Shown: piece after piece, positions 21,647 through 33,446 of the stretch
How the letters are laid out: every line of letters begins with the position of its first letter
Position numbering within the stretch: position 1 is the stretch's first letter
NCBI RefSeq assembly: GCF_905171775.1
Contig: NC_053496.1
Location: forward strand, 186,561,759-186,625,758
DNA from: Rana temporaria
Lineage: Eukaryota; Chordata; Amphibia; Anura; Ranidae
DNA length: 64,000 nucleotides
Reading direction: 5' to 3'
Position numbers and translations under genes: made by a program
Notes under the pieces: model-generated
Told to the model about the DNA's origin: nothing
Seen by the model: the letters and a program-made list of their open reading frames with translations, nothing else
The model's database searches: none

Positions 21647-24600
21647 TCACTCAGGACAGGAAAGTGACTTCTTCCTCATGTGAGATCTCTGATGTCTGTA
21701 AAGACTGGACTTCCTTGTAAAACAATTTCCACACTCAGAACAGGAATACGGCTTCTCCCCCGTGTGCAATCCCTGATGTTTATCAAATCTGGACTTATCT
21801 GAAAAACATTTCCCGCACTCAGAACAGGAAAGTGACTTTTCCCTCATGTGAGAACTCTGATGTCTGTAAAGACTGGACTTCACTGTAAAACGATTTCCAC
21901 ATTCAGCACAGGAATACGGCTTCTCCACTGTGTGAGATCTCTGATGTTTATCAAATCTGGACTTATCTGAAAAACATTTCCCGCACTCAGGACAACAATA
22001 TGGCCTTTCCCCCGTGTGAGATCTCCGATGTGTGACAAGATCAGAATTTTTTCCAAAACATTTCCCGCACTCAATACAGGAATATGGCTTTTCTCCCGTG
22101 TGAAGTCTCTGATGTACGACAAGATTTCCTTTATGTCCAAAACATTTCCCGCACTCAGGACATAAAAACGGCTTCTCCCCCGTGTGAGATCTTTGATGTA
22201 TGACAAGTTTTGCTTTTTCTCCAAAACATTTACCGCACTCAGGACAGAAAAACGGCTTCTCCCCCGTGTGAGATCTCTGATGTATGACAAGTTTTGATTT
22301 TTCTCTAAAACATTTCCCACACTCAGGACAGAAAAACGGCTTCTCCCCCGTGTGAGATCTCTGATGTATGACAAGTTTTGATTTTTGTCCAAAACATTTC
22401 CCGCACTCAGTACAGGAATACGGCTTCTGCCCCGTGTGAGATCTCTGAGTTGCGACAGGATAAGAGGAATATGATGGTCCGGCACCATCCCGCACAGTCT
22501 GAGGTTCCTCAGGATAAGAGGAATACGATGGTCCGGCACCGTCCCGCACAGTCTGAGGTTCCTCAGGATAAGAGGAATACGATGGTCCGGCACCGTCCCG
22601 CACAGTCTGAGCTTCCTCAGGATAAGAGGAATACGATGGTCCGGCACCGTCCCGCACAGTCTGAGGTTCCTCAGGATAAGAGGAATATGATGGTCCGGCA
22701 CCGTCCCGCACAGTCTGAGGTTCCTCAGGATAAGAGGAATACGATGGTCCGGCACCGTCCCGCACAGTCTGAGGTTCCTCAGGATAAGAGGAATACGATG
22801 GTCCGGCACCATCCCGCACAGTCTGAGGTTCCTCCGGATAAGAGGAATACGATGGTCCGGCACCGTCCCGCACAGTCTGAGGTTCCTCAGAATAAGAGGA
22901 ATATGATGGTCCGGCACCATCCCGCACAGTCTGAGGTTCCTCAGGATAAGAGGAATACGAGGGTCCGGCACCGTCCCGCACAGTCTGAGGATCCTCGGGA
23001 TAAGAGGAATACGATAGTCCGGCACCGTCCCGCACAGTCTGAGGTTCCTCAGGATAAGAGGAATACGATGGTCCGGCACCATCCCGCACAGTCTGAGGTT
23101 CCTCAGGATAAGAGGAATACGATGGTCCGGCACCGTCCCGCACAGTCTGAGGTTCCTCAGGATAAGAGGAATACGATGGTCCGGCACCGTCCCGCACAGT
23201 CTGAGGTTCCTCGGGATAAGAGGAATACGATGGTCCGGCACCGTCCCACACAGTCTGAGGTTCCTCAGGATAAGAGGAATACGATGGTCCATCTACACTG
23301 TGTGGTGCCGGATGGACATTTGAGGTAGTCAGGTTTTCTCCTGGACTATACTGTGTGATGTCCTCATCTTCTACTTTACAGTCTGGAGACAAAGTGAGAC
23401 AATTCTCTGAGGTTTTCCTCATCTCCAGTCCATCTACTAAAATAGAAATACAAAGATTATTACTAAACATGAGCTGATCCTAAACCAGGACTCCGCCCAC
23501 ATCAGGCAGCTTTGTCTCTGAGGATCTTACAATTCCCCCTCAAGGTAACTAGTAAATGGGTCCTCTGATCTCCGAGAGAAATACAGGACGGGGAGCACAG
23601 CTCAGGAAAGTGACCAGGGGATTACAGGCTGATATCACCCAGTCCCCGCCCTACTCTGGACCAATCAGTGAGCAGTATGGGTGGAGGAATGGATTTAGTG
23701 TTAATGACCCACCTGTGCTGATCTCTGTAGGAGTGTCCTCCTCTATAAATGTCCCCGTTATTCCATCCTCCTCCATAGACTGCTGATCATCCCTCACATA
23801 CGTCTCTTCTTCTTCTGATTTCACCTCAAATTCTATATCAATTGGATCTCCACTCTAAACCAAGAGAATGAGAGAGAATATCATCTGTAAGATATAAACT
23901 TACATACAAAATCCACACATCATCTCCACCAGTCCATGTTCTAGATGCTCCGTCCCACCGACCTTGTAACAGTGGGGGATGGTGTGACCTTCCTGTGTGG
24001 AATCCCGGGAATACAGAGGACGGGGACATCTCTCTGGTGGGTTCCTGGTATTAGGTGGCTCCATCATATCCTTGTGTCCTTCTGAAAACTCCTCCATCAC
24101 TCCATACTCCTCATCCTCCTCTTTATACTCTTCTTTAACAACAAAATTATCCTTCGGCTTTTCATTCTGAAAAGTATAATACAACGTTCATTGTAACAAT
24201 CATGCTTGTGTATAAATCATAACCACCAATAATTGTTCCTCATCTACCTGATGATGGTGGGGGATGGTGTGACCTTCCTGTGTGGAATCCCGGGAATACA
24301 GAGGACGGGGACATCTCTCTGGGGGGTTTCTGTAGCTGGATGACTCCACCATGGTGTCCTGGTACAGATCTTTGTGTTCTTCCTCCATCACCCCATCCTC
24401 ATCATCCTCCTCTTTTATCTCTTCTTTAACCTCAACTTTAGGATCTCTCAGGTCTCCACTCTGAATATAGAATAAAAATGACATCAATGGTAACAATGCA
24501 GATAATGTACAGATCCTAATGATACTATCAGTGATTGTTGCTCATCTACCTGAAGATGGTGGGGGATGGTGTGACCTTCCTGTGTGGAATCCCGGGAATA

Positions 24601-24823
24601 CAGAGGACGGGGACATCTCTCTGGTGGGTTCCCATTACTGGATCCATCTGTAGGAAACACACACACTGACTGAATACATTGTTTCTATGTGTTTATCAGA
24701 TGATGGGGGATCTAGGTGGAGCCTCCGTACTGCTCTCTGAATATATTATGGGTCACCTGTGCTGATCTCTGTAGGAGTGTGCTCCTCTATGTATGTCCTG
24801 AGGGGCGGCTGATTCTCCATCAT
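21647..24823 (-). CDS. C2H2 zinc-finger protein, gene 2 (9 fingers, 837 aa)
   Basis: Exons: 24823-24757, 24647-24550, 24460-24248, 24166-23963, 23854-23713 and 23436-21647. All are GT-AG; the sum of 2514 nt divides by three. It has three PPERCPRPLYSRDSTQEGHT modules (second to fourth coding exons), an acidic VKSEEEETYV exon, then 15 full and one partial 18-aa repeat (about residues 291-575) and nine fingers (about 580-833). The first coding exon is unusual: after MMENQPPL it continues RTYIEEHTPTEIST, the tail of an acidic-type exon, in frame. The repeat runs straight into half a finger (YPVATQRSHTG) without the usual leader. The intron before the finger exon is only 276 bp. Ends SCPE then TGA. 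Likely nuclear; target unknown. Confidence 0.88.
22450..23292 (-). repeat. 54-bp coding minisatellite in gene 2 (about 15.5 copies)
   Basis: Fifteen full units plus a partial one of the 18-aa repeat, the longest tract in the window. Units carry private changes (TVWDG, GLSYSSYPED, SYSEE, EEAQ), so the tract is older or less homogenised than the gene 1 tract. Overlapping 316-aa and 470-aa frames are shadows. Confidence 0.95.
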
Positions 24824-25739
24824 GACGTCCTTTCGAGCATCGCTCACCACTCCTGTCAGCAGCTCGATGATCTCTCTGGTGACTTCTAGGATCTTCTTTG
24901 TATTTCTCTATTCTATCAGGGAGGGAGGTGGAGGCAATGTGATGGTCATGTGATCTCCAGACTTCACAGGAGGAAAACTCTAGATCTGAACACAAATAGT
25001 AAAATCAAAATGACATTCCCAGAATCCTCCTCACCTCACTGGTCAGGTCTCGTTATTTAAACCCCACTTCATGCTGAGGTTTCTGATATTACATACAATG
25101 CAGGTCCAACAGCCCTACTTTGAAAGTGAGGAGGCCAGGGGCCGGCCCACATCCTAAGAACATAAGAAAAAAGAGAGTCGGATAGAGGGATATTAAGAGG
25201 AGCTGTGAGGTCAGTGTGATGTCATTGGGTTCTCTAACTCTGATTGGAGGGACATTTGGAGGAGGGAGCTGTGGAGGGGGTGGGTGCTGTGTGAGGTTTC
25301 CGTACACAGAATCATTTCTCCCGGGTGCGTCCCTCCTCTCCTAAAGTGAAAGATGAACTTTGTCTTTGGGCTTTGCCAGGACACATCATATTCCTGTGAT
25401 CTCCATGTACTCCGGAGACTTTACTGATCACATTTTAAAATGTATATCTGAGACTGGAATCACATGGAAAAAAAAAAATCCAGACATTTACTACAAATTT
25501 TATTTTTATTTTTTACTATTTCTTCTTATTTGAATCCTATAAAATAAAGACATACATATTCCAATCCCCTTATAAAAAAAAAAAACCCCACCACTAATAA
25601 AAATAGTATAATCCGTTTGTCAAGAGTGTGTTGCGCTTCTGCTCCTCATTCCAGCATCCTGGTTTTGGCTGTGATGCATTCTTTCTTTCTGTCCACCTGC
25701 AAGGTGATTGATGTGGTCAGACTCTGGGTGGAGAACAAA
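24824..25739. other. Upstream intron of gene 2
   Basis: Matches the same region of genes 1, 3 and 5 (GTGATGGTCATGTGATCTCC; CAGAATCCTCCTCACCTCAC; AATGCAGGTCCAACAGCCCT). It ends in ACTGATTTAAAGCCAGCC, the uninserted target of the TTAA element found in gene 1. Homopolymer A/T tracts at about 25.45-25.6 kb. No gene recognised. Confidence 0.5.
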
Positions 25740-26255
25740 ACTGATTTAAAGCCAGCCAGGTCTGCAGTCTCATGCTTGTGATATTGTTTTTGTAACACTT
25801 GCTCCAAGCTCATATAAATCACACTCCCATATTATCTCCCTCACCCTTGCGCTTCTCCTAACCTCTGGAGATTAAATCCCAAATCCTGGGCCTCCAACGC
25901 TTAACTGTGCCCAAATCTCCCATCACCCCATGCCCTCTGGCAGCAGCTGCAATCCACACAATTCTGTTTCTATTCCTCTTCTTCCCCAAACCAGCCTCCC
26001 CTTCTCTTTGCTTCCGCACTGATGACACCCAAATCTCTCTTTCTACCCCTCAACTCACTCCATCAATCTCCTCACACATAACTAATTGACTAACAGACAT
26101 ATCAGCCTGGATGTTACACCACGTCCTCAAAATCAATCTATCCAAAACCAAGCTCATAATATTTTCTTCCCCATGTGCCCCTTCCCCTGACTTCTCTGTC
26201 AGGATCGATGATACAACCATCGACCCGTCCCCGCATGCCAGGGTGTAATCCTGGA
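25740..26255 (+). mobile_element. Internally deleted LINE copy
   Basis: Starts like the LINE at 15.72 kb (AAGCCAGCCAGGTCTGCAGT) and then jumps at about 26005 to reverse-transcriptase-region sequence (CTGATGACACCCAAATCTCT, TCAGCCTGGATGTTACACCA, CTTCCCCTGACTTCTCTGTC). Most of the endonuclease and the catalytic part are missing. Same relative position as the LINE pieces in the other units. Confidence 0.7.
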
Positions 26256-26559
26256 CTCTAAGAAAAGAGAAGGGCGGCACCTTCTAAGTGTAGCAGGTGA
26301 GTTTTATTAAAATAAATACATACAAATGACTGGAAGCAGCTAGATCCCTTGCCTCGGATGGCAGCGACGGTGGGAGCCAAACGCTCTCGGAACGCTGGAG
26401 AAGGGGAGCTTGTTTCCCAAGTGTGCTGCTGGAATGACGTCACTTCCGGGTCAGGGGTGTGCGGGAGGATGCGCGCGTTCTCAGAGAGCCTGAAGAAGAG
26501 ACATGCATGTCTCGAACGCGTGCATCCTCCCGCACACCCCTGCACCGCCAGGAAGTGTG
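26256..26559. other. Unclassified GC-rich insertion
   Basis: Contains a mirrored pair: GTGTGCGGGAGGATGCGCGC and GCGTGCATCCTCCCGCACAC around 26456-26540. Also GAAGAAGAGACATGCATGTC next to CGAACGCGT. It is probably part of the foldback element that follows. No gene supported. Confidence 0.4.
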
Positions 26560-26725
26560 CATGGCGCTGCGCTAATCACAGCCAGGGAGACATTTCCCGA
26601 TCTCTGCAGCCGAGCATCGGGAAAATGTCTCCCTGGCTGTGATTAGCGCAGCGCCGTGCACACTTCCTGGCGGAAGCATGGTGTAGCATGCGAACACGCC
26701 AGAGCTCATCCTTAGTGTAAATATA
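26560..26725. mobile_element. Foldback element (GCTAATCACAG arms)
   Basis: Near-perfect hairpin: GCGCTGCGCTAATCACAGCC ... GGCTGTGATTAGCGCAGCGC around a short loop, with an outer AACACGCCAGAGCTCATCCTTA end. Related copies lie at 33.80-33.97 kb and 35.92-36.14 kb. Confidence 0.7.
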
Positions 26726-26742
26726 AAATAAGATCTTATTAC

Positions 26743-26900
26743 CTCCTGTACTGCCAATTTCAGCAACGTCACCTCTTCCTCATATCACAAGGAGCTTCCT
26801 GTCTATAGCTGACATCACTTCCTGTCTTCCATAGAGACTTCCTGTATGGGCAAGAGTGAGATCACCACCTTGTGGAGCTCTGAGGAACTGCAGCTCAGAG
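26743..26900 (-). promoter_or_regulatory. First-exon/promoter block of gene 2, proximal copy
   Basis: Donor AGGAG|GTAATAAG with the exon ending at 26743, followed upstream by GACAGGAAGTGATGTCAGCT and CTCCACAAGGTGGTGATCTC. One of two tandem promoter blocks for this unit; the other is at 27346. Confidence 0.5.
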
Positions 26901-27345
26901 AAACGTCTCATAGTGTGAACACGGCTTTGTGCTGTGTATGTACTGTATTTCTATATATTATTTTTTAGTTCTCCCCCCGCAGGAGCCACTGATGATATCT
27001 GGTTCTTTTCCAAACAGTACAGAGGCCGCCAGTCACCCAAATAACAGTTCATTCACTCCGGGTCCAATAAATAGTCTAGGAGTTTGTCATTTTGTAATGT
27101 ATTACTTGCAGAATCTGTAAAAGGAGAGGGATTTGGGCAGAGATATAAATATAGGGTCACAATTGCGACCCGGCCCTATGCTTCAGGGAGCCCGTGTGGC
27201 TCTATATAAATCCTGTATAATAATAATATATGTGTGTATCATCATCTGCTGGAGATAAAAGACATCACAGTGACTATGGAGGAAGAGGACGGACATGACG
27301 GGGGTTACTGGATGTAAATAAAAAAATAAAAAAAGATCTTATTAC

Positions 27346-27510
27346 CTCCTCTGCTACCAATTTCAGCAATGTCACCTCTTCCTCATATCACAAGGAACTT
27401 ACTGTCTGTAGCTGACATCATTTCCTGTCTTTAGCTGACATCACTTCCTGTCTTCCATAGAGACTTCCTGTCCAGGTAGAAGTGAGAAGATCAGCGGAAC
27501 TGCAGCCATG
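27346..27510 (-). promoter_or_regulatory. First-exon/promoter block of gene 2, distal copy
   Basis: Same organisation (AGGAG|GTAATAAG, exon ending at 27346; GACAGGAAGTGATGTCAGC). It is separated from the proximal copy by a second copy of the upstream segment (26.93-27.2 kb). A short internal duplication (TGACATCATTTCCTGTCTTTA, then TGACATCACTTCCTGTCTTC) is visible at 27412-27455. Confidence 0.5.
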
Positions 27511-28569
27511 ATGAAACGTCTCGTGGTGTGAACACGGTCTTGTGCTCTGTGTGTGTATGTACTGTATTTCCTTATAGATGTGTAGTGCTCCCCCCGCAGG
27601 AGCCACTGATAACTGTTTATTTTCCAAACAGTACAGAGGCCGCCAGTCACCCAAGTAACAGTCCATTCACTACGGGTCCAATAAACAGTCTAGGAGTCTT
27701 TTCGTAATGTATTGCTTGTAGATTCTGTAGGAGAGGGATTGGGGCAGAGGCAAAAATATAGTGCCACAATTGCGACCTAGCCCCATGCTTCAAGGGGCCC
27801 CTACGGCTCCCCTGTCATATTTGTCTACACTTGGATAGGAGGGGGGCGGCATACATTAGGAGCAAATCACCTCCATCTCCCTCCCGCCACCATCCAGCGA
27901 GGGCTGCAGGAGGGAGATGGAGGCGATCGTTTCTTCTACACTCCTCTCCTATCCAGCCTGGTGAAAGGTGTTTCTTACCGTCATGATCCACGATGTGACA
28001 AAAGACAAGTAGTCATCGATCTGCCTCCAAGCCCCGGGCCCTCCCCCCAACTTCTGGCTCCGTTTTGTTGCCTGCAGTCTGCTCCTGGTAAGGTAAGAGA
28101 ATTGCTTCCTGCCCCGAGGCCGCTCCCGCCTGGCAGCCTACAAATGCCACAGTGTATTCCTGAGTCTGGGTAAACAGACAGTGCCCAGCACCTGAGCGAG
28201 TATAGTGTGGGACTACGTGTCCTCCAGTCACACTGACTCCTCCCCGTCACACTGCCCACAACACACTGGCACCCCCATCATACTGCCACACTGCCCAGGT
28301 ACCCTTCTTACATGTGAAGGCTGCATTTTAATTTTATTTAGACTTTCTTTTATTTTCATCTGGTGATCCAGCCAGTAAGTCTGTTATTTTTTCAACAGAA
28401 AAAGCTCTGCATTAGATTAAGCAGGCAGGGGATAGGACAAACCATCTCCCTCTGACAGGGGTGCTTACAATGACCAGATTTTATTTATTTATGTAAAACC
28501 TTCATCCCAAAATGAAACATCTGTTACTGTAACTGATTATAGAGTGTGAGGTGGAGTTTGGATTCACTA
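27511..28569. other. Conserved upstream segment of unit 2 plus unassigned spacer
   Basis: 27.53-28.22 kb matches 18.0-18.66 and 37.5-38.07 kb (CAGGAGCCACTGAT, CACCTGAGCGAGTATAGTGT). 28.26-28.57 kb is a spacer with no recognised feature. Several short open frames exist but show no domain. Confidence 0.5.
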
Positions 28570-28994
28570 TCACACTAGCACCTCCCCATCACACTGCACC
28601 CATCACACTAGCTCCTCCTCGTCACGCTAGCTCCTCCTCATCACGCTGGCCCCCATCACGCTGGCCCCCACCACACTGACCCTGCATTACACACTCCTGT
28701 CCCCTGCATTCTGTACATTACACACTCCCATCCCCTGCATTCTGTACATTACACACTCCTGTCCCCTGCATTCTGTACATTACACACTCCTGTCCCCTGT
28801 ATTCTATACATTACACACCCCTGTCCCCTACATTCTGTACATTACACACTCCTGTCTCCTGTACATTATACACTCCTGTACCCTGCATTCTGTACATTTC
28901 ACACTCCCGTACCCTGCATTCTGTACATTACACACTCCCGTCCCCTGCATTCTGTACATTACACACTCCTGTCCCCTGCATTCTGTACATTACA
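28570..28994. repeat. Short satellite relic and 31-bp minisatellite (array 3, about 10 units)
   Basis: Two or three CACACTAGCTCCTCC units at 28570-28680 are followed by about ten 31-bp units to 28994. Same order as at 18.69-21.35 kb, but much shorter. Confidence 0.9.
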
Positions 28995-29128
28995 TGAGAT
29001 TAATCCAGTGGAGAGGAGAACCACATCCAAAAAAGGACAGGAAACTCCAAAGGCCACAGGAAAAAAACGTTGAATGTGCCAATCAAATGAAGAAATTACA
29101 AAAAAAGAACAAGAATATAAAAAAAAAG

Positions 29129-29134
29129 TTTATT
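29129..29134 (-). terminator. Candidate poly(A) signal of gene 3
   Basis: AATAAA on the minus strand about 155 bases after the stop codon, in the flank shared with gene 2. Confidence 0.5.
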
Positions 29135-29287
29135 ATATCACATTAAAACAATAAAGTAAGAGACAGGTGATATATTAAAGGCAGATGATATGCGATGATA
29201 TAAGTGTGTAAAAATCAACGCGTTTCGCTCTATTAGCTTCTTCAGGATTGACGCTTGAAGATGGCATCCATCTAGGGAACAATTCCC

Positions 29288-32200
29288 TCACTCAGGACAG
29301 GAAAGTGACTTCTCCCTCATGTGAGATCTCTGATGTCTGTAAAGACTGGACTTCGCTGTAAAACATTTCCCACACTCAGCACAGGAATACGGCTTCTCCC
29401 CCGTGTGTAATCTCTGATGTCTGTAAAGACTGGACTTCATTGTAAAACATTTCCCGCACTCAGAACAGGAATACGGCTTCTCCACTGTGTGAGATCTCTG
29501 ATGTTTATCAAATCTTGACTTATCTGAAAAACGTTTCCCGCACTCAGAACAGGAATACGGCTTCTCTTCCGTGTGAAATCTCTGATGTTTGACAAGATTT
29601 GATTTATGTCCAAAACATTTCCCGCACTCAGGACAGAAAAACGGTTTCTCCCCCGTGTGAGATATCTGATGTCTGACAAGTTTTGATTTTTCTCCAAAAC
29701 ATTTTGCGCACTCAGGACAAAAAAACGGCTTCGCCCCCGTGTGGGATTTCTGATGTGCGGCAAGTTTTGATTTTCGTTCAAAACATTTTCCACACTCAGG
29801 ACAGAAAAACGGCTTCTCCCCCGTGTGAGATCTCAGATGTATGACAAGTGTTGATTTGTGTCCAAAACATTTCCAGCACTCAGGACAGGAATATGGCTTC
29901 TCACCTGTGTGAGATCTCTGATGTCTGTTGAGATGGAACTTATCTGAAAAACATTTCTCACACTCAGGACAGGAAAATGGCTTCTCCCCCGTGTGTGATC
30001 TCTTATGTTTGTAAAGAGTGGACCTCTTTGAATAACTTTTTCCACACTCAGGACACGGAAACCTCTTCTGTGCTAGAAGGACAGCACCGTCCCGCACAGT
30101 CTGAGGTTCCTCAGGATGAGAGGAATACGATGGTCCGGCACCGTCCCTCACAGTCTGAGGTTCCTCAGGATAAGAGGAATACGATGGTTCGGCACCGTCC
30201 CGCACAGTCTGAGGTTCCTCAGGATAAGAGGAATACGATGGTACGGCACCATCCCTCACAGTCTGAGGTTCCTCAGGATAAGAGGAATACAATGGCTCGG
30301 CACCGTCCCGTACAGTCTGAGGTTCCTCAGGATAAGAGGAATACGATGGTCCGGCACCGTCCCGCACAGTCTGAGGTTCCTCAGGATAAGAGGAATACAA
30401 TGGTCTGGCACCGTCCCGCACAGTCTGAGGTTCCTCAGGATAAGAGGAATACGATGGTCCGGCATCGTCCCGCACAGTCTGAGGTTCCTCAGGATAAGAG
30501 GAATACGATGGTCCATCTACACTGTGTGGTGCCGAATGGACATTTGAGGTAGTCGGGTTTTCTCCTGGACTATACTGTGTGATGTCCTCATCTTCTACTT
30601 TACAGTCTGGAGACAAAGTGAGACAATCCTCTGAGGTTTTCCTCATCTCCCGTCCATCTACTAAAATAGAAATACAAAGATTATTACTAGACATGAGCTG
30701 ATTGGTTCCCCTAAACCAGGACTCCGCCCACATCAGGCAGCTTTGTCTCTGAGGATCTTACAATTCCCCCCTCAAGGTAACTAGTAAATGGCTCCTCTGA
30801 TCTTCTACCAGATCATTTCTTTATTCATGGACCTTAGTCAGAGAGTGAGGAGACAACGAGAACTGTCTTTTATAGGAGTGACAGTGATGAGGGGATTATA
30901 GGACGAGTGTCCCCTCCCCCTCTATCACTCATTGCCATCTTCCCAACACAAGAAGTCCTGCACTTCCTTAATAAGTCCATGATTTGTGAAGGAATGTGAT
31001 AATCATGTGTATACATGTTTCTATGCATCTTTTCTATACTATAAAGTCTATATTTTACTTTGTATAGATAAAGTGCTTTTATGAACTTCCTTACTCAAAA
31101 TGGCCGCTAGTAGCACTCCCTCCCATCGAGACAAGAATGTAGCTGAAAGATGACGTCTACCCCCCCCTGCCTTCGCACTGGAGGTATGAGGAAATACAAA
31201 AGAGGACGAGCACAACCAAACTTTCTACATACTTCTTGAATTTCAGCCAATTAAGATGTGCCTTCTAAACCATCACATTTGCATAGAATATGTAAAAGAC
31301 CTAGATACGCCGATTCACGAACGTACTTACGCCTGTTGCAGTAGTCTACGCCGTTTACGTAAGGCGTACATACGGCGTAAAGTTATTCCACATAAAGCAG
31401 GGGTAAGTCATGTTAGGGCATGGACCAGAGAACAGCCGTTGTATTTTACGTTGTTTACGTAAGTGGTACCTGAATGGGGCTGGGCGTAGGTTACGTTCAC
31501 GTCGTACGCATTGAGCCGTCGTATCTTAGGGAGTATATGCGACGTGATTGTGAGCATGTGCGCGCATGCCCCATTCGTTCGGCCTTTCATTTACATGGGG
31601 TCACTGTTAATTTAAATGTATCACGCCCACTACCTTCCTACTTTGAATTAGCCAGGCTTACGCTGGCCAATTTACGTTACGCCGGCGCAAGTTTGGGAGC
31701 GAGTGCTTTGTGTATACTGTTCTAGCCTCACTGATTTACGTTGGCGTAGCGAATATGAGATGCGCTACGCCGGTCTAAAGATGCGCCGCTCTACGTGAAT
31801 CCGGGCCTATGTGTATATATAGCAGTGGGTGGAGGGGAGAGAGCAGAAGTCAGGAGTATGTAATGTACAATATAGAGTATATAGTGCAGGGGTCAGGAGT
31901 ATGTAATGTACAACATAGAGTATATAGTGCAGGGGTCAGGGGTATGTAATGTACAACATAGAGTATATAGTGCAGGGGTCAGGAGTATGTAACATGCAAT
32001 ATATAATTGCTGTGTATAATGTTATGGTCAAGACAGGGGCATGGGGCAGATGACCCAAGGTACATACCCCAGGTGTCTAGGTCAAGTAAAACTTATGGTG
32101 AAAATCAACATTTTACTGCCAGCTGAACCCCAGAATCTCCATAAATCCAGTCTAGAGACATAAATTGTGTCTGCAGCACAGAGAAGGAAGATTATCCGAG

Positions 32201-33446
32201 AAAAATACAGGAATACAGGACGGGGAACACAGCTCGGGAAAGTGACCAGGGGATTACAGGCTGATATCACCCAGTCCCCGCCCTACTCTGGACCAATCAG
32301 TGAGCAGTATGGGTGGAGGAATGGATTTAGTGTTAATGACCCACCTGTGCTGATCTCTGTAGGAGTGTCCTCCTCTATAAATGTCCCCGTTATTCCATCC
32401 TCCTCCATAGACTGCTGATCATCCCTCACATACGTCTCTTCTTCTTCTGATTTCACCTCAAATTCTATATCGATTGGATCTCCACTCTAAACCAAGAGAA
32501 TGAGAGAGAATATCATCTGTAAGATATAAACTTTATTATTGTGACATCACGTAAGAAATCCACACATCGTCTCCATGCGTCTGTGTTTTATATTCTCCGT
32601 CCCACCAACCTTGCAATAGGGAGGGGTGGTGTGACCTTCCTGTGTGGAATCCCGGGAATACAGAGGACGGGGACATCTCTCTGGAGGGTTCCTGGTATTA
32701 GGTGGCTCCATCATATCCTTGTGTCCTTCTGATAACTCCTCCATCACTCCATACTCCTCATCCTCCTCTTTATACTCTTCTTTAACAACAAACTTATTAT
32801 CCCTGAGGTTTCCACTCTGAATATATAATAAAACATTCATTGTGACAAACATGTTTGTGTGTAAATCATAACCACCAATAATTGTCCCTCATCTACCTGA
32901 TGATGGTGGGGGATGGTGTGACCTTCCTGTGGGGAATCCCGGGAATACAGAGGACGGGGACATCTCTCTGGTGGGTTTCTGTAGCTGGATGACTCCACCA
33001 TGGTGTCCTGGTACAGATCTTTGTGTTCTTCCTCCATCACCCCATCCTCATCATCCTCCTCCTTTATCTCTTCTTTAACCTCAACTTTAGGATCTCTCAG
33101 GTCTCCACTCTGAATATAGAATAAAAATGACATCAATGGTAACAATGCAGATAATGTACAGATCCTAATGATACTATCAGTGATTGTTCCTCATCTACCT
33201 GATGATGGTGGGGGATGGTGTGACCTTCCTGTGTGGAATCCCGGGAATACAGAGGACGGGGACATCTCTCTGGTGGGTTCCCATTATTGGATCCATCTGT
33301 AGGAAACACACACACTGACTGAATACATTGTTTCTATGTGTTTATCAGATGATGGGGGATCTAGGTGGAGCCTCCGTACTGCTCTCTCCTTTACAATAAA
33401 GTCTCCTCTTACCCGGTGATGTGAGGGGCGGCTGATTGTCCATCAT
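29288..33446 (-). CDS. C2H2 zinc-finger protein, gene 3 (9 fingers, 688 aa)
   Basis: Exons: 33446-33413, 33296-33199, 33109-32897, 32816-32610, 32486-32345 and 30660-29288. Each junction is GT-AG; the sum of 2067 nt divides by three. It starts MMDNQPPLTSP. Three PPERCPRPLYSRDSTQEGHT modules lie in successive exons, then the acidic exon. The finger exon opens VDGREMRKTSED and carries eight 18-aa repeats (about residues 282-425) and nine fingers (about 430-685). Finger contents (DKSRFDKHQRSH, KSSLYRHQRSH, KSKLVRHQISH) and the 3' flank are close to gene 2, so these two are recent sisters, whereas the 43-bp intron repeat is shared with gene 1. Ends LSCPE then TGA at the second cysteine position of a tenth finger. 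Predicted nuclear DNA-binding protein. Confidence 0.9.
30078..30512 (-). repeat. 54-bp coding minisatellite in gene 3 (8 copies)
   Basis: Eight units of the 18-aa repeat with several replacements (ARPLYSS, AEPLYSS, AVPSYSS, SYSSHPEE, VRDDAG). More diverged between units than in gene 1. Confidence 0.95.
30985..31290. mobile_element. Possible LTR-like insertion in the large intron of gene 3
   Basis: Sequence alignable with gene 1 stops at GTCCATGATTT (30984), and unrelated sequence beginning TGTGAAGGAATGTGATAATC takes over until MITE sequence resumes at about 31.3 kb. AT-rich start with a CTATAAAG motif. It resembles an LTR in style only; no matched termini were found. Confidence 0.3.
31291..31806. 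mobile_element. 5'-truncated GGCCCAGATTC-type MITE (shared with gene 1)
   Basis: Right end GTGAATCCGGGCC followed by TATGTGTATATATAGCAG, orthologous to the element at 10990-11734. The left part is replaced by the sequence at 30985-31290. Confidence 0.7.
31845..32000. repeat. Intronic 43-bp tandem repeat in gene 3
   Basis: Three to four units of GGTCAGGAGTATGTAATGTA / CAACATAGAGTATATAGTGC, homologous to 11755-11905. Confidence 0.85.

Noticed and set aside
22378..23328. Plus-strand 316-aa frame and minus-strand 470-aa frame over the gene 2 repeat
   Set aside because: The 54-bp repeat is a multiple of three and stop-free in other frames; only the SYSSYPEEPQ frame joins the fingers and exons.
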